DNA of 64,000 nt. It comes from Mycolicibacter sinensis. GTDB lineage: Bacteria; Actinomycetota; Actinomycetes; Mycobacteriales; Mycobacteriaceae. The notes under the pieces were generated by a model. That model ran no database searches. It was not told where the DNA came from and saw nothing but the letters and a program-made list of their open reading frames with translations. Positions 37,984 to 46,817 of this stretch are shown here, one piece after another; the stretch's first letter is position 1, and each line of letters opens with the position of its first letter. Location: NCBI RefSeq assembly GCF_001667375.1, contig NZ_LZIN01000038.1, positions 166,806-230,805 of the forward strand, given 5' to 3'. The position numbers were made by a program, and so were the translations under genes.

Positions 37984-39390
37984 ATGACGACGAACTCGGC
38001 GCAGCAGACCAAACGTCGCGGCGTCATGCAGTCGCTCACCGGGCTGAGCGTCCGCTACGTCGAACGCCTGATGCCCGATCCGTATCTGTTCGCGGTGATC
38101 CTCACCCTCATCGTCGCCGGGCTGGTCGCCGTGCTGGTGCGCGGAGCGTCGGCTGACGGCATGGTGAGCGCCTGGTACAGCGGGGTGTGGGGGTCGGAGA
38201 ACATCTTCACCTTCGCCTTCCAGATGGTGCTGATCCTGGTGACCGGCTACACGCTGGCCGAGGCGCCGGTGCTCAAGCGGGCGATCGGCCGAGTCGCGGC
38301 CATGCCGCGCAACCAGGCCCAGGCGGCGCTGCTGTGCTTTGCCGTCAGTGCGGTGCTGTCCCTGCTGAACTGGGGCCTGGGCCTGGTGGCCGGTGCGCTG
38401 GTCGCCCGACAGGTCGCACGGCGTTTCCCCGACTCGCATTTCGGCTACCTGATCGCCGCGGCATTCATGGGCTTCATCGTCTGGACACAGGGACTTTCCT
38501 CGTCGATCGCGCTGGCGAACACCGATGCCGGCAGCCCGATCAACGTGATCCACCGGATCACCGGATTCATCGTGCCGTTGCGCCACACCATTTTCCAGCC
38601 CTACAGCTGGCTGTCCGTGATCATCGTGCTGGCGGTGCTCGCGCTCGCGGTGTGGCGGATGGAGCCGTCCGAGCGCCTGGCACCGGACCCCGCGGTCTTC
38701 GAGGACGACGATCAGCCGCTCGAGCCGCAGGACGCCAAGACGTTCGCCGAATGGCTGGAGAACCTGTGGATCCTCAACGTGCTGGTGTTCGCCGCGGGCA
38801 TCGCGTATTTCGTGATGAGTGGTTTCGCGCTGAACATCTCCTCGATGATCATGCTGTTCACCGTCACCAGTGCGCTGCTGCACCGCACGCCGATCCGGTT
38901 CATCCGGGCGTTCACCGGCGCTGCGAAGGTATCCGGGCCGCTGCTGTTGCAATATCCGCTCTACGGCGGCCTGGTCGGACTTCTCGCCTACCGGGGCGCC
39001 GAGGACGCCGAGCCGCTGCAGACGCTGCTGGCCCAGATGCTGGTGAACGGCGCGACGCAGTACACGCTGCCGTTCCTGACGTTCCTCGGCTCGGTGATCA
39101 TCAGCCTGTTCGTGCCCTCCGGCGGTGGGCACTGGGCGGTGCAGGGGCCGGTCGCGGTCGACTCGGCGCTGGCGATCGGCCAGCACTCGCCGGCCTATCT
39201 CGGGTTGATCTCCATGGCCGTAGCCGTCGGTGAGGGCGTGGCGAACATGATCCAGCCGTTCTGGCTGCTGCCCCTGCTGGCGATCGCCAAGCTCAATGTC
39301 CGTCAGGTGATGGGTTTTACGGTCGTCGCGTTCGTGGTCGGGCTGGCGGTGATGGGCGCGATGACGTTGGTTGCGCCGTGGATGGTGTGA
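37984..39390 (+). CDS. AtoE-type short-chain fatty acid transporter
   Basis: A 468-aa membrane protein with about 10-12 hydrophobic segments. Features of the AtoE family include MPDPYLFAVILTLIV, LNWGLGLVAGALVARQVAR, LFVPSGGGHWAVQGP and MIQPFWLLPLLAIAKL. It is expected to move short-chain carboxylates such as acetoacetate or butyrate across the membrane. It follows the TetR gene by 25 bp with GGAAGGGG upstream, so it likely belongs to the monooxygenase unit, perhaps importing a keto acid or exporting a product. Confidence 0.85.
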   Translation: MTTNSAQQTKRRGVMQSLTGLSVRYVERLMPDPYLFAVILTLIVAGLVAVLVRGASADGMVSAWYSGVWGSENIFTFAFQMVLILVTGYTLAEAPVLKRAIGRVAAMPRNQAQAALLCFAVSAVLSLLNWGLGLVAGALVARQVARRFPDSHFGYLIAAAFMGFIVWTQGLSSSIALANTDAGSPINVIHRITGFIVPLRHTIFQPYSWLSVIIVLAVLALAVWRMEPSERLAPDPAVFEDDDQPLEPQDAKTFAEWLENLWILNVLVFAAGIAYFVMSGFALNISSMIMLFTVTSALLHRTPIRFIRAFTGAAKVSGPLLLQYPLYGGLVGLLAYRGAEDAEPLQTLLAQMLVNGATQYTLPFLTFLGSVIISLFVPSGGGHWAVQGPVAVDSALAIGQHSPAYLGLISMAVAVGEGVANMIQPFWLLPLLAIAKLNVRQVMGFTVVAFVVGLAVMGAMTLVAPWMV

Positions 39391-39412
39391 GTAGGGTTTC
39401 GGGCTTCGCCCG

Positions 39413-40708
39413 CTACCGGTTCCTGCCGCTGACCGCGCCGAACCGCCGCGCACCGTAGGCGGCGATTCCGACGGCGAACACTGCGAGTCCAGCCAGGATC
39501 GACGAGAGCGGCAAGGCGAATGCCACGATCACGCACCCGGCCAGCCCGATGATCGGGACCAGCCGTGGTGGACGGTGTTCCCCGGCCGACAGGGTCCAGG
39601 CAGCGGCGTTCGCTACCGCGTAATAGACCAGTACGGCGAACGACGAGAAACCGATCGCGCCCCGGATATCGGTCGTGGCCGCCACGATGGCCACCACGAC
39701 CCCTACGACCAGCTCAGCGCGGTGGGGCACCCCGAATCGCGGATGCACCGCTGCCAGCACCGGCGGTAGATATCGGTCGCGGGCCATTGCCAGCGTCGTG
39801 CGTGACACCCCCAAGATCAGCGCCAGCAGCGACCCCGTTGCCGCGACCACCGCGCCGACTCGAACCGCCGGAGCCAACCAGGGTGCGCCGGCATCGGTCA
39901 CGATCTGCGCCAACGGTGCCGACGATTCCGCAAGACGTTGCGAGCCAAGCACCTCCAATGCCGAGATTGCGACGAGCGTATAAACCACCAGCGTGATGCC
40001 CAGAGCCGTCGGGATCGCCCGGGGAATGGTGCGGGCGGGGTCACGTACCTCTTCACCCAACGTGGCGATGCGCGCGTAGCCGGCGAACGCGAAGAAAAGG
40101 AGTCCCGCCGCCTGAAGCACTCCCCCCACCGGCGCCGAGGGCACGGTGGCCACCACGAGCGGGCCTCCTCGGGCGCCGAGCGCGGTGACGATCACCGCGG
40201 CCAGCACCGCCAGCACGACAGCCACGATCACCCGGGTCAGCCATGCCGACTTCTGCACACCCACCACGTTCACTGCGGTCAACGCCACCACCGCGGCCAC
40301 CGCGACGGCGTGCGGATGCGCCGGCCACGCATAGAACCCGACCGTCAACGCCATCGCCGCACACGACGCGGTCTTGCCGACTACGAAGCCCCAGCCGGCC
40401 AGGTAACCCCAGAAGGGGCCCAGGCGCTCCCGCCCATACACATACGTGCCGCCCGAGGTCGGATACACCGCCGCCAAACGTGCCGAGGAGGTGGCATTGC
40501 AGTATGCGATCACCGCCGCGATCGCCAGCCCCACCACCAGGGCCTCGCCGGCTGCCCGGGCCGCCGGAGCCAAGGCAACGAAGATTCCGGCCCCGACCAT
40601 CGACCCCAGTCCGATCAGCACTGCGTCGAACACACCCAACTGGCGCCGCAAGGTCGCCGGCGTGGCCGGTTCAGCACCGGGCGTTGGCATCTCCGGCTCG
40701 TCCGGCAT
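39413..40708 (-). CDS. APC-family amino acid/polyamine permease
   Basis: A 431-aa polytopic protein with about 12 hydrophobic helices. The first helix motif LIGLGSMVGAGIFVALAP is the unwound substrate-binding segment of the APC superfamily, and TYVYGRERLGPFWGYLAGW is typical. A short hydrophilic proline-rich N-terminus precedes it. No neighbouring enzyme indicates a substrate. It is convergent with the AtoE gene and stands alone. Confidence 0.85.
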   Translation of the reverse strand: MPDEPEMPTPGAEPATPATLRRQLGVFDAVLIGLGSMVGAGIFVALAPAARAAGEALVVGLAIAAVIAYCNATSSARLAAVYPTSGGTYVYGRERLGPFWGYLAGWGFVVGKTASCAAMALTVGFYAWPAHPHAVAVAAVVALTAVNVVGVQKSAWLTRVIVAVVLAVLAAVIVTALGARGGPLVVATVPSAPVGGVLQAAGLLFFAFAGYARIATLGEEVRDPARTIPRAIPTALGITLVVYTLVAISALEVLGSQRLAESSAPLAQIVTDAGAPWLAPAVRVGAVVAATGSLLALILGVSRTTLAMARDRYLPPVLAAVHPRFGVPHRAELVVGVVVAIVAATTDIRGAIGFSSFAVLVYYAVANAAAWTLSAGEHRPPRLVPIIGLAGCVIVAFALPLSSILAGLAVFAVGIAAYGARRFGAVSGRNR

Positions 40709-40783
40709 TGATGATCCCCACTACGCGGACACATCGACAATCGATCAGTGAATGTTCCCAGACGTGCGTCGTATCGGAAATGA

Positions 40784-40816
40784 CAACGGCCCCCGGAGTG
40801 TTCTCCGGGGGCCGTT
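40784..40816 (-). terminator. Strong hairpin downstream of the initiator tRNA gene
   Basis: AACGGCCCCCGGAG (40784-40797) and its exact complement at 40803-40816 form a perfect 14-bp, GC-rich stem with a 5-nt loop, 9 bp after the tRNA 3' end. The following bases are only weakly T-rich, as is common for mycobacterial terminators. Confidence 0.75.
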
Positions 40817-40824
40817 CTCACTAG

Positions 40825-40898
40825 TAGCGGGGACAGGATTCGAACCTGCGACCTCTGGGTTATGAGCCCAGCGAGCTACCGAGCTGCTCCACCCCGCG
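40825..40898 (-). tRNA. Initiator tRNA-Met (CAU)
   Basis: The minus strand folds into a 74-nt cloverleaf without encoded CCA. The anticodon loop is CTCATAA (CAU anticodon), flanked by the three G:C pairs (GGG/CCC) typical of initiator tRNA. The T-loop is GTTCGAATC. The first acceptor position is a C1-U72 mismatch, the unpaired feature that lets formylase recognise initiator tRNA. Genomic 3' bases after A73 are CTA, so CCA is added enzymatically. Confidence 0.95.
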
Positions 40899-41299
40899 TC
40901 GGTATCTACGAGGCTACCGAACGCGGGCCAAGGCGCCAAATCGCCTCAACCGGGCGCCCAAAATGGGCGTAATCACAATTAACTAACCAAAGCGGGCGCC
41001 CAGAACCGTGCGCCCGGCCCGCCGCAGCTCCACGGCCGCCGCCGAGGTGGCCCGTCGGCACCGCATACCGCGGCCAGCAGGCACCGTATTGCTGATAACT
41101 TCGCCTTATCGTCCCAGCCATACCACGCGCTCTGCAGGCCTTTTCAGCTCCTGCCGCGCGCAAACGACCGCGGATCGAAATTAACTTTTCCCTTGCGGGG
41201 CTACGCCTGCTGTGCCATGCTGCATCCGCAGCGCCAGCTGCGCCCTGCGTCACATTCCCTCGGTGCGGCGCAGGGCCACAGCACTGGGAGAAACGACGG
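40899..41299. other. Gene-free region between initiator tRNA and Mce operon, with paired palindromes
   Basis: About 400 bp without a supported gene. CGGGCGCCCA occurs at 40951-40960 and again at 40993-41002; each contains the palindrome GGGCGCCC, and they are 42 bp apart, close to four helical turns, around an AT-rich core. The region must hold the tRNA promoter (leftward) and the Mce operon promoter (rightward). No confident -10/-35 pair was found for either. Confidence 0.5.
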
Positions 41300-41533
41300 A
41301 TGCCCGGAATCGTCAATAACATCGGCCGGCTGCTCAGCTATCGGATGAGCGTCGGTGAACTCATCGGCCTGGGCCTGATCCTCGGCACGCCCTACCTGAT
41401 CATCGGCTTGCTCTGGTCCTTGACGCACACCGCTCACCTGCACGAGATGCAGGGCGTGGACCTGGTGGTGTCCTTCCTCGGGTCGATCGTGTCGTGGCCG
41501 GTGCTGCTGGTCGCAGACGTCTGCATGCAGTGA
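41300..41533 (+). CDS. Small membrane protein at the head of the Mce operon
   Basis: A 77-aa protein with two hydrophobic segments (about residues 20-43 and 54-75) separated by a short THTAHLHEMQG loop. ATG 41300 has GGGAG 9 bp upstream, and the gene ends 4 bp before yrbEA, so it is the first gene of the operon. It has no recognised domain. Position suggests a small accessory or stabilising subunit of the permease complex. Confidence 0.65.
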   Translation: MPGIVNNIGRLLSYRMSVGELIGLGLILGTPYLIIGLLWSLTHTAHLHEMQGVDLVVSFLGSIVSWPVLLVADVCMQ

Positions 41534-41537
41534 CTCG

Positions 41538-42425
41538 ATGACCGCATCGGATGCCCCGGGTCGCCTGATCCGGCTCGCAGAGCAGCAATTGGTCGGCCGG
41601 CCCGGCCTGCGGGCCGTGGTCGGCTGGCTTCTGCACTATCTGAAAAGCCACCCGATCCAGTCGTTGGGCACCGGCGGAAGCCAGGTGGTGCTGGGCGTTC
41701 GGGCGATCCAGTACCTGTTCGTCGACTTGTTCCGCGGGCGCTTTGACGTCGGTGAATTCATCGACCAGACAGCTTTCGTGGCCGGCGCCGCCTTCCTGCC
41801 GACCGTTTTCGTCACCATCCCGGTGGGGGTGACACTCTCGATCCAGTTCAGTGTGCTGGCCGGACAGGTCGGTGCTTCATCGCTTGCCGGCGCGGCCACC
41901 GGACTCGTCATCATCCGGCAAGCCGCACCATTGGTCGCCGCGATGCTGTTGGCGGTGGCCGTCGGCTCCGCGGTCTGCGCCGATCTCGGATCGCGGACCA
42001 TGCGCGAAGAGATCCAGGCCATGGAGGTCATGGGGGTCTCGCCGGTGCGGCGCCTGGTGGTGCCCCGGCTGGCCGCGCTGATGACCGTCGGCGTATTGCT
42101 CACCGGCATAACGTTTTTCGTCGGCTACGTCGCCGGCTACATCTTCAACGTGTTCCTGCAAAACGGGACCGCCGGCTCGTTCATCGCCACCTTTTCGTCG
42201 TTCTCCGATGTCGGCGACATGTGGCTGGCATTCGCCAAATCCATCGTCTTCGGGATGATCGTCGCGATCGTGAGCTGCCAGAAGGGCCTCGACAGCCACG
42301 GCGGGCCGGCCGGAGTCGCCAACTCGGTGAACGCCGCGGTGGTCGAGTCCATCCTGCTGCTGATGTTCGTCAACGTACTGATGAGCCAGCTCTATGTGAT
42401 CCTGTTCCCGAGGCAGGCTCTGTAA
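41538..42425 (+). CDS. MlaE/YrbE-family ABC permease (YrbEA of Mce system)
   Basis: A 295-aa permease of the MlaE/YrbE family, with five to six hydrophobic helices. The diagnostic MREEIQAMEVMGVSPVRRLV coupling segment and AGATG-type membrane helices are present. With YrbEB it forms the inner-membrane channel of an Mce lipid importer, powered by an ATPase (MceG/Mkl) that is not encoded in this window. Its TAA overlaps the yrbEB ATG. Confidence 0.93.
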   Translation: MTASDAPGRLIRLAEQQLVGRPGLRAVVGWLLHYLKSHPIQSLGTGGSQVVLGVRAIQYLFVDLFRGRFDVGEFIDQTAFVAGAAFLPTVFVTIPVGVTLSIQFSVLAGQVGASSLAGAATGLVIIRQAAPLVAAMLLAVAVGSAVCADLGSRTMREEIQAMEVMGVSPVRRLVVPRLAALMTVGVLLTGITFFVGYVAGYIFNVFLQNGTAGSFIATFSSFSDVGDMWLAFAKSIVFGMIVAIVSCQKGLDSHGGPAGVANSVNAAVVESILLLMFVNVLMSQLYVILFPRQAL

Positions 42426-43288
42426 TGACAGCCATTCCCAGTGCTTTTGGGCTCCCCGGTCTGCGTGCGGTCGTCGCCTTCCTCGGCGGCGCCTTCCTGG
42501 CGGTGGCCCGCGCCGGGCACCTGGTGCACTTCTTCGGACGCACGCTCGCATCCATCCCGATCATGCTCCGGCACTACCGGCGCGAGATGCTGCGGTTGCT
42601 GTCGGACATCGCCTGGGGCAACGGCTCGATCGTGGTGGGCGGGGGCACCATCGCCGTTGCGCTGGCACTGGGGGCGATCGCCGGCGCACTGGTCGCCGTC
42701 GAGGGCTACAACGTGCTGGACCTACTAGGCCTGGGGCCGGCCACCGGGCTGATCTCCTCATTCGCCACCACCCGTGAACTCGCCCCGATCATGGTGGGGA
42801 TGGCGTTCATCGCCCAGGCCGGGTGCCGCTTCACCGCCCAACTCGGTGCGATGCGCATCAACGAGGAGATCGACTCGCTGGAAGCGATGGCGATCAACCC
42901 CATCCCGTTCCTGGTCACCACCCGGGCGGTCGCTTCGGTCATCGCGGTCGTTCCGCTGTTCCTGGTGGCGCTGGGCATCGCCTACCTGTCCTGCCAGTTC
43001 TCGGTCATCTTGATCTCCGGCCAATCCAATGGCTCCTACCTGCACTATTTCTCGCTGTTCGTCAACGGCCGCGACGTGCTGTACGCGACGGTCAAGGCCA
43101 CCGTGTTCGTGTTCGTGTCGTCGACCATCCAGAGCTATTACGGGTTCATCGCCTCGGGCGGCCCGGCCGGCGTCGGCGTCGCCGCCGGACGCGCGATGCG
43201 CACCAGTGTCACCGCGGTGGTCGTGGTGAACATGTTCATGACCATGGCGCTGTGGGGCGTCGAGTCCGGCGCCAGGTTCGGGGGGTAA
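42425..43288 (+). CDS. MlaE/YrbE-family ABC permease (YrbEB of Mce system)
   Basis: A 287-aa partner permease. INEEIDSLEAMAINPIPFLV is the conserved EExxSLEAM segment that contacts the ATPase. FATTRELAPIMVGMAFIAQAG and the C-terminal GGPAGVGVAAGRAMR are typical of YrbEB proteins. ATG 42425 overlaps the yrbEA stop; the open frame further upstream is not used. Confidence 0.93.
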   Translation: MTAIPSAFGLPGLRAVVAFLGGAFLAVARAGHLVHFFGRTLASIPIMLRHYRREMLRLLSDIAWGNGSIVVGGGTIAVALALGAIAGALVAVEGYNVLDLLGLGPATGLISSFATTRELAPIMVGMAFIAQAGCRFTAQLGAMRINEEIDSLEAMAINPIPFLVTTRAVASVIAVVPLFLVALGIAYLSCQFSVILISGQSNGSYLHYFSLFVNGRDVLYATVKATVFVFVSSTIQSYYGFIASGGPAGVGVAAGRAMRTSVTAVVVVNMFMTMALWGVESGARFGG

Positions 43289-43291
43289 GCG

Positions 43292-44740
43292 ATGCCGAAC
43301 TCATTCGACACCGATCCGCGCGGGCCCTCCAACCTCCGCGTGTTCGTACTGGGCATCGTGTTCGTCGTCGTCGCCGTCGCCACCGCGACCCTGATGGTCG
43401 CCAAATCCCAGGGCCGGCTGGACAACCTGGTCCGGATCGACGTGCGACTGTCCAACATCGGCGACGGCCTGCCACCCCGCTCCGACGTGAAGTACCACGA
43501 ACTGCTCGTCGGTTCGGTCGCCGACATCACCCCGTCCACGCACGGGCTGCCCAACGAAGTCCACGTCGTGCTCAAACCCGAACACGCGGCCCAGATCCCC
43601 AACACCGTCACCGCCCGCGTGGTGCCGGCCAACCTGTTCGCGGTCTCCGCGATCCAGTTGGTGGACAACGGCGCCGCTCCCGACCATCTGCGCTCGGGCT
43701 CGGTGGTCTTCGAAGACGAGTCGCTGCCCACCGTGCTGTTCCAGAACGTACTGAACAAGCTCCGACAGTTGATCAGCCCCCTGGGCCGCAAACCCGACGA
43801 CACCACCGTCGGGGTGATCGCCGCCCTGGGCACCGCCACCCACGGGCGTGGCCAGGAGCTGACCGACACCGGCCACAACCTCAACGAAATTCTGGCGCAA
43901 CTGAACTCCGTCGTCGCCGCCGACGACACCGACCCCACCACCCTGTCGGCGCTGACCGCGGCGGCCGAAGGCCTGCAGCGGGTGTCCCCTGAACTGTTCG
44001 ACGCGCTGGACCGATCGATTCAGCCGATGGCCACCATCGCCGAAAAGGGACCGCAGCTGTCCAGCCTGCTGGCCGGCGGAACCGACACCGCGACCACGCT
44101 GGCAAGCGCCCTGGAGAACCAGAGCGAGCGGATGATCACCATTACCACTCAGCTGACGCCCCCGCTCGGGGTGATCGCGGATCACGCCGACGAATTCCAC
44201 GGCCTCTCAACAAAGTTGCAGACCCTGGCCAACCGGGTCTACGACGTCATCTGGGATCCAGACGAAAAACTCATCAAGGTCAAGGCGGCGATCGCGCTGA
44301 CGCCCAGCCGCACCTATGTCCGCGCCGACTGCCCCCGCTACGGCGAGCTGGCCGGACCGAGCTGCGCCACCGCACCCGAGGTGCCCACCGCCCCGGACCT
44401 GTTTCCCGCGCTGGAGTCTCAGGGCGTCTCCCCCACCCCGGGCATGACCGAGAACCGCCCGAACCTCACCCCGCCGCGGCACTCGATGCCCGGCGACCCC
44501 CAGGGCCCGCCGATCCCCGGGCCCTCGAGACCGCCGCCGCTGCCGACCGAAGCCCCCGCCGCCGAACCTGCGGGCGCGATCATCGGCGGCAACGTCGGAC
44601 TGGTCGGCAGCCCGCTGGAAAAGCAGCAGATCAGCCGGATCACCGGCAGTGCCGACACCCCCACGCTGCTGCTGCTGGCGCCGTTGCTGCGCGGCAGCAC
44701 GGTGCACCTGTCCCCGGCTGCGAAAGAAGGTGGCCGATGA
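43292..44740 (+). CDS. Mce-family protein MceA
   Basis: A 482-aa Mce protein. One N-terminal transmembrane anchor (about residues 14-33) leads into the MCE/MlaD domain (about 43-120), then a long helical region, and a C-terminal tail rich in proline (GPPIPGPSRPPPLPTEAPAA). It is expected to join MceB-F in a heterohexameric periplasmic tunnel for lipid transfer. It follows yrbEB by 3 bp. The sequence does not let me assign it to one of the numbered mycobacterial Mce operons. Confidence 0.9.
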   Translation: MPNSFDTDPRGPSNLRVFVLGIVFVVVAVATATLMVAKSQGRLDNLVRIDVRLSNIGDGLPPRSDVKYHELLVGSVADITPSTHGLPNEVHVVLKPEHAAQIPNTVTARVVPANLFAVSAIQLVDNGAAPDHLRSGSVVFEDESLPTVLFQNVLNKLRQLISPLGRKPDDTTVGVIAALGTATHGRGQELTDTGHNLNEILAQLNSVVAADDTDPTTLSALTAAAEGLQRVSPELFDALDRSIQPMATIAEKGPQLSSLLAGGTDTATTLASALENQSERMITITTQLTPPLGVIADHADEFHGLSTKLQTLANRVYDVIWDPDEKLIKVKAAIALTPSRTYVRADCPRYGELAGPSCATAPEVPTAPDLFPALESQGVSPTPGMTENRPNLTPPRHSMPGDPQGPPIPGPSRPPPLPTEAPAAEPAGAIIGGNVGLVGSPLEKQQISRITGSADTPTLLLLAPLLRGSTVHLSPAAKEGGR

Positions 44741-45786
44741 GAAGTCGCCGCAAATCGGTGATCGGCATGGCCGTCTTCACCACCTTCGCCTTGACCGTCA
44801 CCTGGATGGTCTACAACACCTTGCGCCGCGACATCGCCGGACCCACCTACAGCTACTCGGCGATCTTCAGCGACGCCTCGGGGATGGTGCCCGGCGACGA
44901 CGTGCGCGTCGCCGGGGTGCGGGTCGGGCGGGTCGACCGGGTGAAACTGGCCGACACCGCCGCCAAAGTGGAGTTCCGTGTGCAACGCAGCCAACAGCTC
45001 TACCAGAACACGATCGCCTCGGTGACGTATCAGAGCATCATCGGGCAGCGCTATCTCGGGCTGGCCCAAGGGCCCGGCGACACCCACGACATCCTGCCCA
45101 ATCATGGCCAGATACCGATCGAACGCACCAACCCGTCGCTGGACGTCTCCTACATGCTCAACGGGTTCGAGCCGCTGTTCGCCGAGCTGGACCCCGAACA
45201 GGTCGATAACATCAGTAACGCGACAGTTCTTGCCCTGCAAGGCAATAAGACATCGATGCTGATGTTGATCACCCAGGCCTCCCAGATGGCCGAGACCTTC
45301 GCCGGTCCCGACGAAGTGCTCAGCGCGCTCATCACCAACCTCGATCAGCTGATGACCGACTTGGCCGGCCAGAGCACCAACATGGAGAACATGATTCGCC
45401 AGTCGCGCGACACCATGGTCACGTTGGCGAACCACCGCCAACCGCTGGTCGACTCGGTGGGCTCGATCAACGCCACCATGGCACGGCTGTCGACCATCGT
45501 CGACAACATCGCGCCGGATCTCGAAGAGTTCATCGGGCGCCAGCCCGGGCTGCTCAACTACGGCGTCAACGACGGCCGCGAGCGGTTCGCCTACATGGCG
45601 GCGAACCTGCCGTACGTCTTGCAGGGGCTGGCCCGGATCACCCAGAGCGGCACCTACAGCGACGTCTACGCCTGCGAACTGGACTTCGGCTTGTGGCGCG
45701 GCCTGTTCCACTGGTTCCGGGCGTTCGTCGGCGCCGCCACCGCCAGCGCAGGCCTCGCCCACCAGCACTCGGCGGCGTGCCGATGA
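44737..45786 (+). CDS. Mce-family protein MceB
   Basis: A 349-aa Mce protein with an N-terminal membrane anchor (GMAVFTTFALTVTWMVY), then the MCE domain containing YSYSAIFSDASGMVPGDDVRVAG and GVRVGRVDRVKL. The rest is the helical tunnel-forming region. It overlaps mceA and mceC by 4 bp. MceB usually ends with a Cys-rich segment; here there is YACELDFG and a terminal AACR. Confidence 0.9.
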   Translation: MRSRRKSVIGMAVFTTFALTVTWMVYNTLRRDIAGPTYSYSAIFSDASGMVPGDDVRVAGVRVGRVDRVKLADTAAKVEFRVQRSQQLYQNTIASVTYQSIIGQRYLGLAQGPGDTHDILPNHGQIPIERTNPSLDVSYMLNGFEPLFAELDPEQVDNISNATVLALQGNKTSMLMLITQASQMAETFAGPDEVLSALITNLDQLMTDLAGQSTNMENMIRQSRDTMVTLANHRQPLVDSVGSINATMARLSTIVDNIAPDLEEFIGRQPGLLNYGVNDGRERFAYMAANLPYVLQGLARITQSGTYSDVYACELDFGLWRGLFHWFRAFVGAATASAGLAHQHSAACR

Positions 45787-46817
45787 GCCTGATCCCCGCC
45801 GCCTTCAAACGCCCGCTCGAGTCCTTCAGCCGGCCCTGGCTGGGGGTGATCTCGATCGTCATCATCGCCGCGGTGCTGATGGCCACCGTGGTCTACTCCG
45901 GCCTGGGCGTCGGAAAGACCCGCTACCAAGGCGAATTCGCCCAGGCCGCCCAGATCCGCTCCGGAGCCGTGGTGACCATCGCCGGCGTCAAGGTCGGCAG
46001 CGTTGAACGCGTCAAGCTCGCCGGCGATCACGTGGTGGTCGGATTCAACGTCGAGCGCGGTATCCCGCTGGGCGTCGACACCCGCGCCGCGATCAAGTTG
46101 ACCACCATCTTGGGATCGCGCTACCTCGAACTGTCACCGGCGGGCAGCGGGCAACTCGAGAACCGCACGATCGCCCTGGCGCGCACCGAGGTTCCCTACG
46201 ATCTGCAGCGGACCCTCGCCGGGGCCACCCGCACCCTGGGGCCGGTGGACGCCAACCGGTTCGTCGACTCGCTGAACCTGCTCAACGCCAACCTGGGCGG
46301 GGTCGCCGACGAACTGCCCCAGGCGCTGAACAACCTGCAGGCGATGGCCGACATCATCGCCGACCGCCGCGAGCGACTGGGCACGCTGCTGACCAACACC
46401 GAAACGCTCACCACCATGCTGCGGGGTCAGCGGGCCAACCTCGGCGCGCTGGTCATGCAGGGCCGCGACGTGCTGCGTGAGATCGCCACCCGCCGCGCTG
46501 CCGTGCAACGACTGTTCGCCAGCGCCACGCTGCTGGTCGAGCGCACCCACGGGATCCTGGGCGACGAGGCGGCCGTCAACCAGATGATCGCCGACTTCGG
46601 TGAATTCATGACGATGACCGCCGACCACGACGCGTTGCTGCGCAGCTTTTTGCAATCCACCCCGGTGGCGCTGCGCAACTTCGCCAATGCCACCGGCAGC
46701 GGCAACGCCGCCGATGTCTTCTTGCCGGCCGGCATCTTCGTCGACTCCTGGATGTGCGCGCTCAGCGGACGCGCCCGGCAGTTCAACCTGGTCGAGTACT
46801 TCAAGGACTGCGAATGA
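45783..46817 (+). CDS. Mce-family protein MceC
   Basis: A 344-aa Mce protein. The membrane anchor is at about residues 15-36; GEFAQAAQIRSGAVVTIAGVKVGSV begins the MCE domain (first 20 residues here include the signature), and a helical repeat region follows. ATG 45783 overlaps the mceB stop by 4 bp; the frame upstream of that lies inside mceB and is not used. Role as for the other Mce subunits. Confidence 0.9.
   Translation: MSLIPAAFKRPLESFSRPWLGVISIVIIAAVLMATVVYSGLGVGKTRYQGEFAQAAQIRSGAVVTIAGVKVGSVERVKLAGDHVVVGFNVERGIPLGVDTRAAIKLTTILGSRYLELSPAGSGQLENRTIALARTEVPYDLQRTLAGATRTLGPVDANRFVDSLNLLNANLGGVADELPQALNNLQAMADIIADRRERLGTLLTNTETLTTMLRGQRANLGALVMQGRDVLREIATRRAAVQRLFASATLLVERTHGILGDEAAVNQMIADFGEFMTMTADHDALLRSFLQSTPVALRNFANATGSGNAADVFLPAGIFVDSWMCALSGRARQFNLVEYFKDCE

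Noticed and set aside
40899..40921. Promoter-like TTGGCC-17 bp-TAGATA reading leftward into the initiator tRNA
   Set aside because: The -10 would end only 4 nt before the tRNA 5' end, so transcription would begin inside the tRNA.
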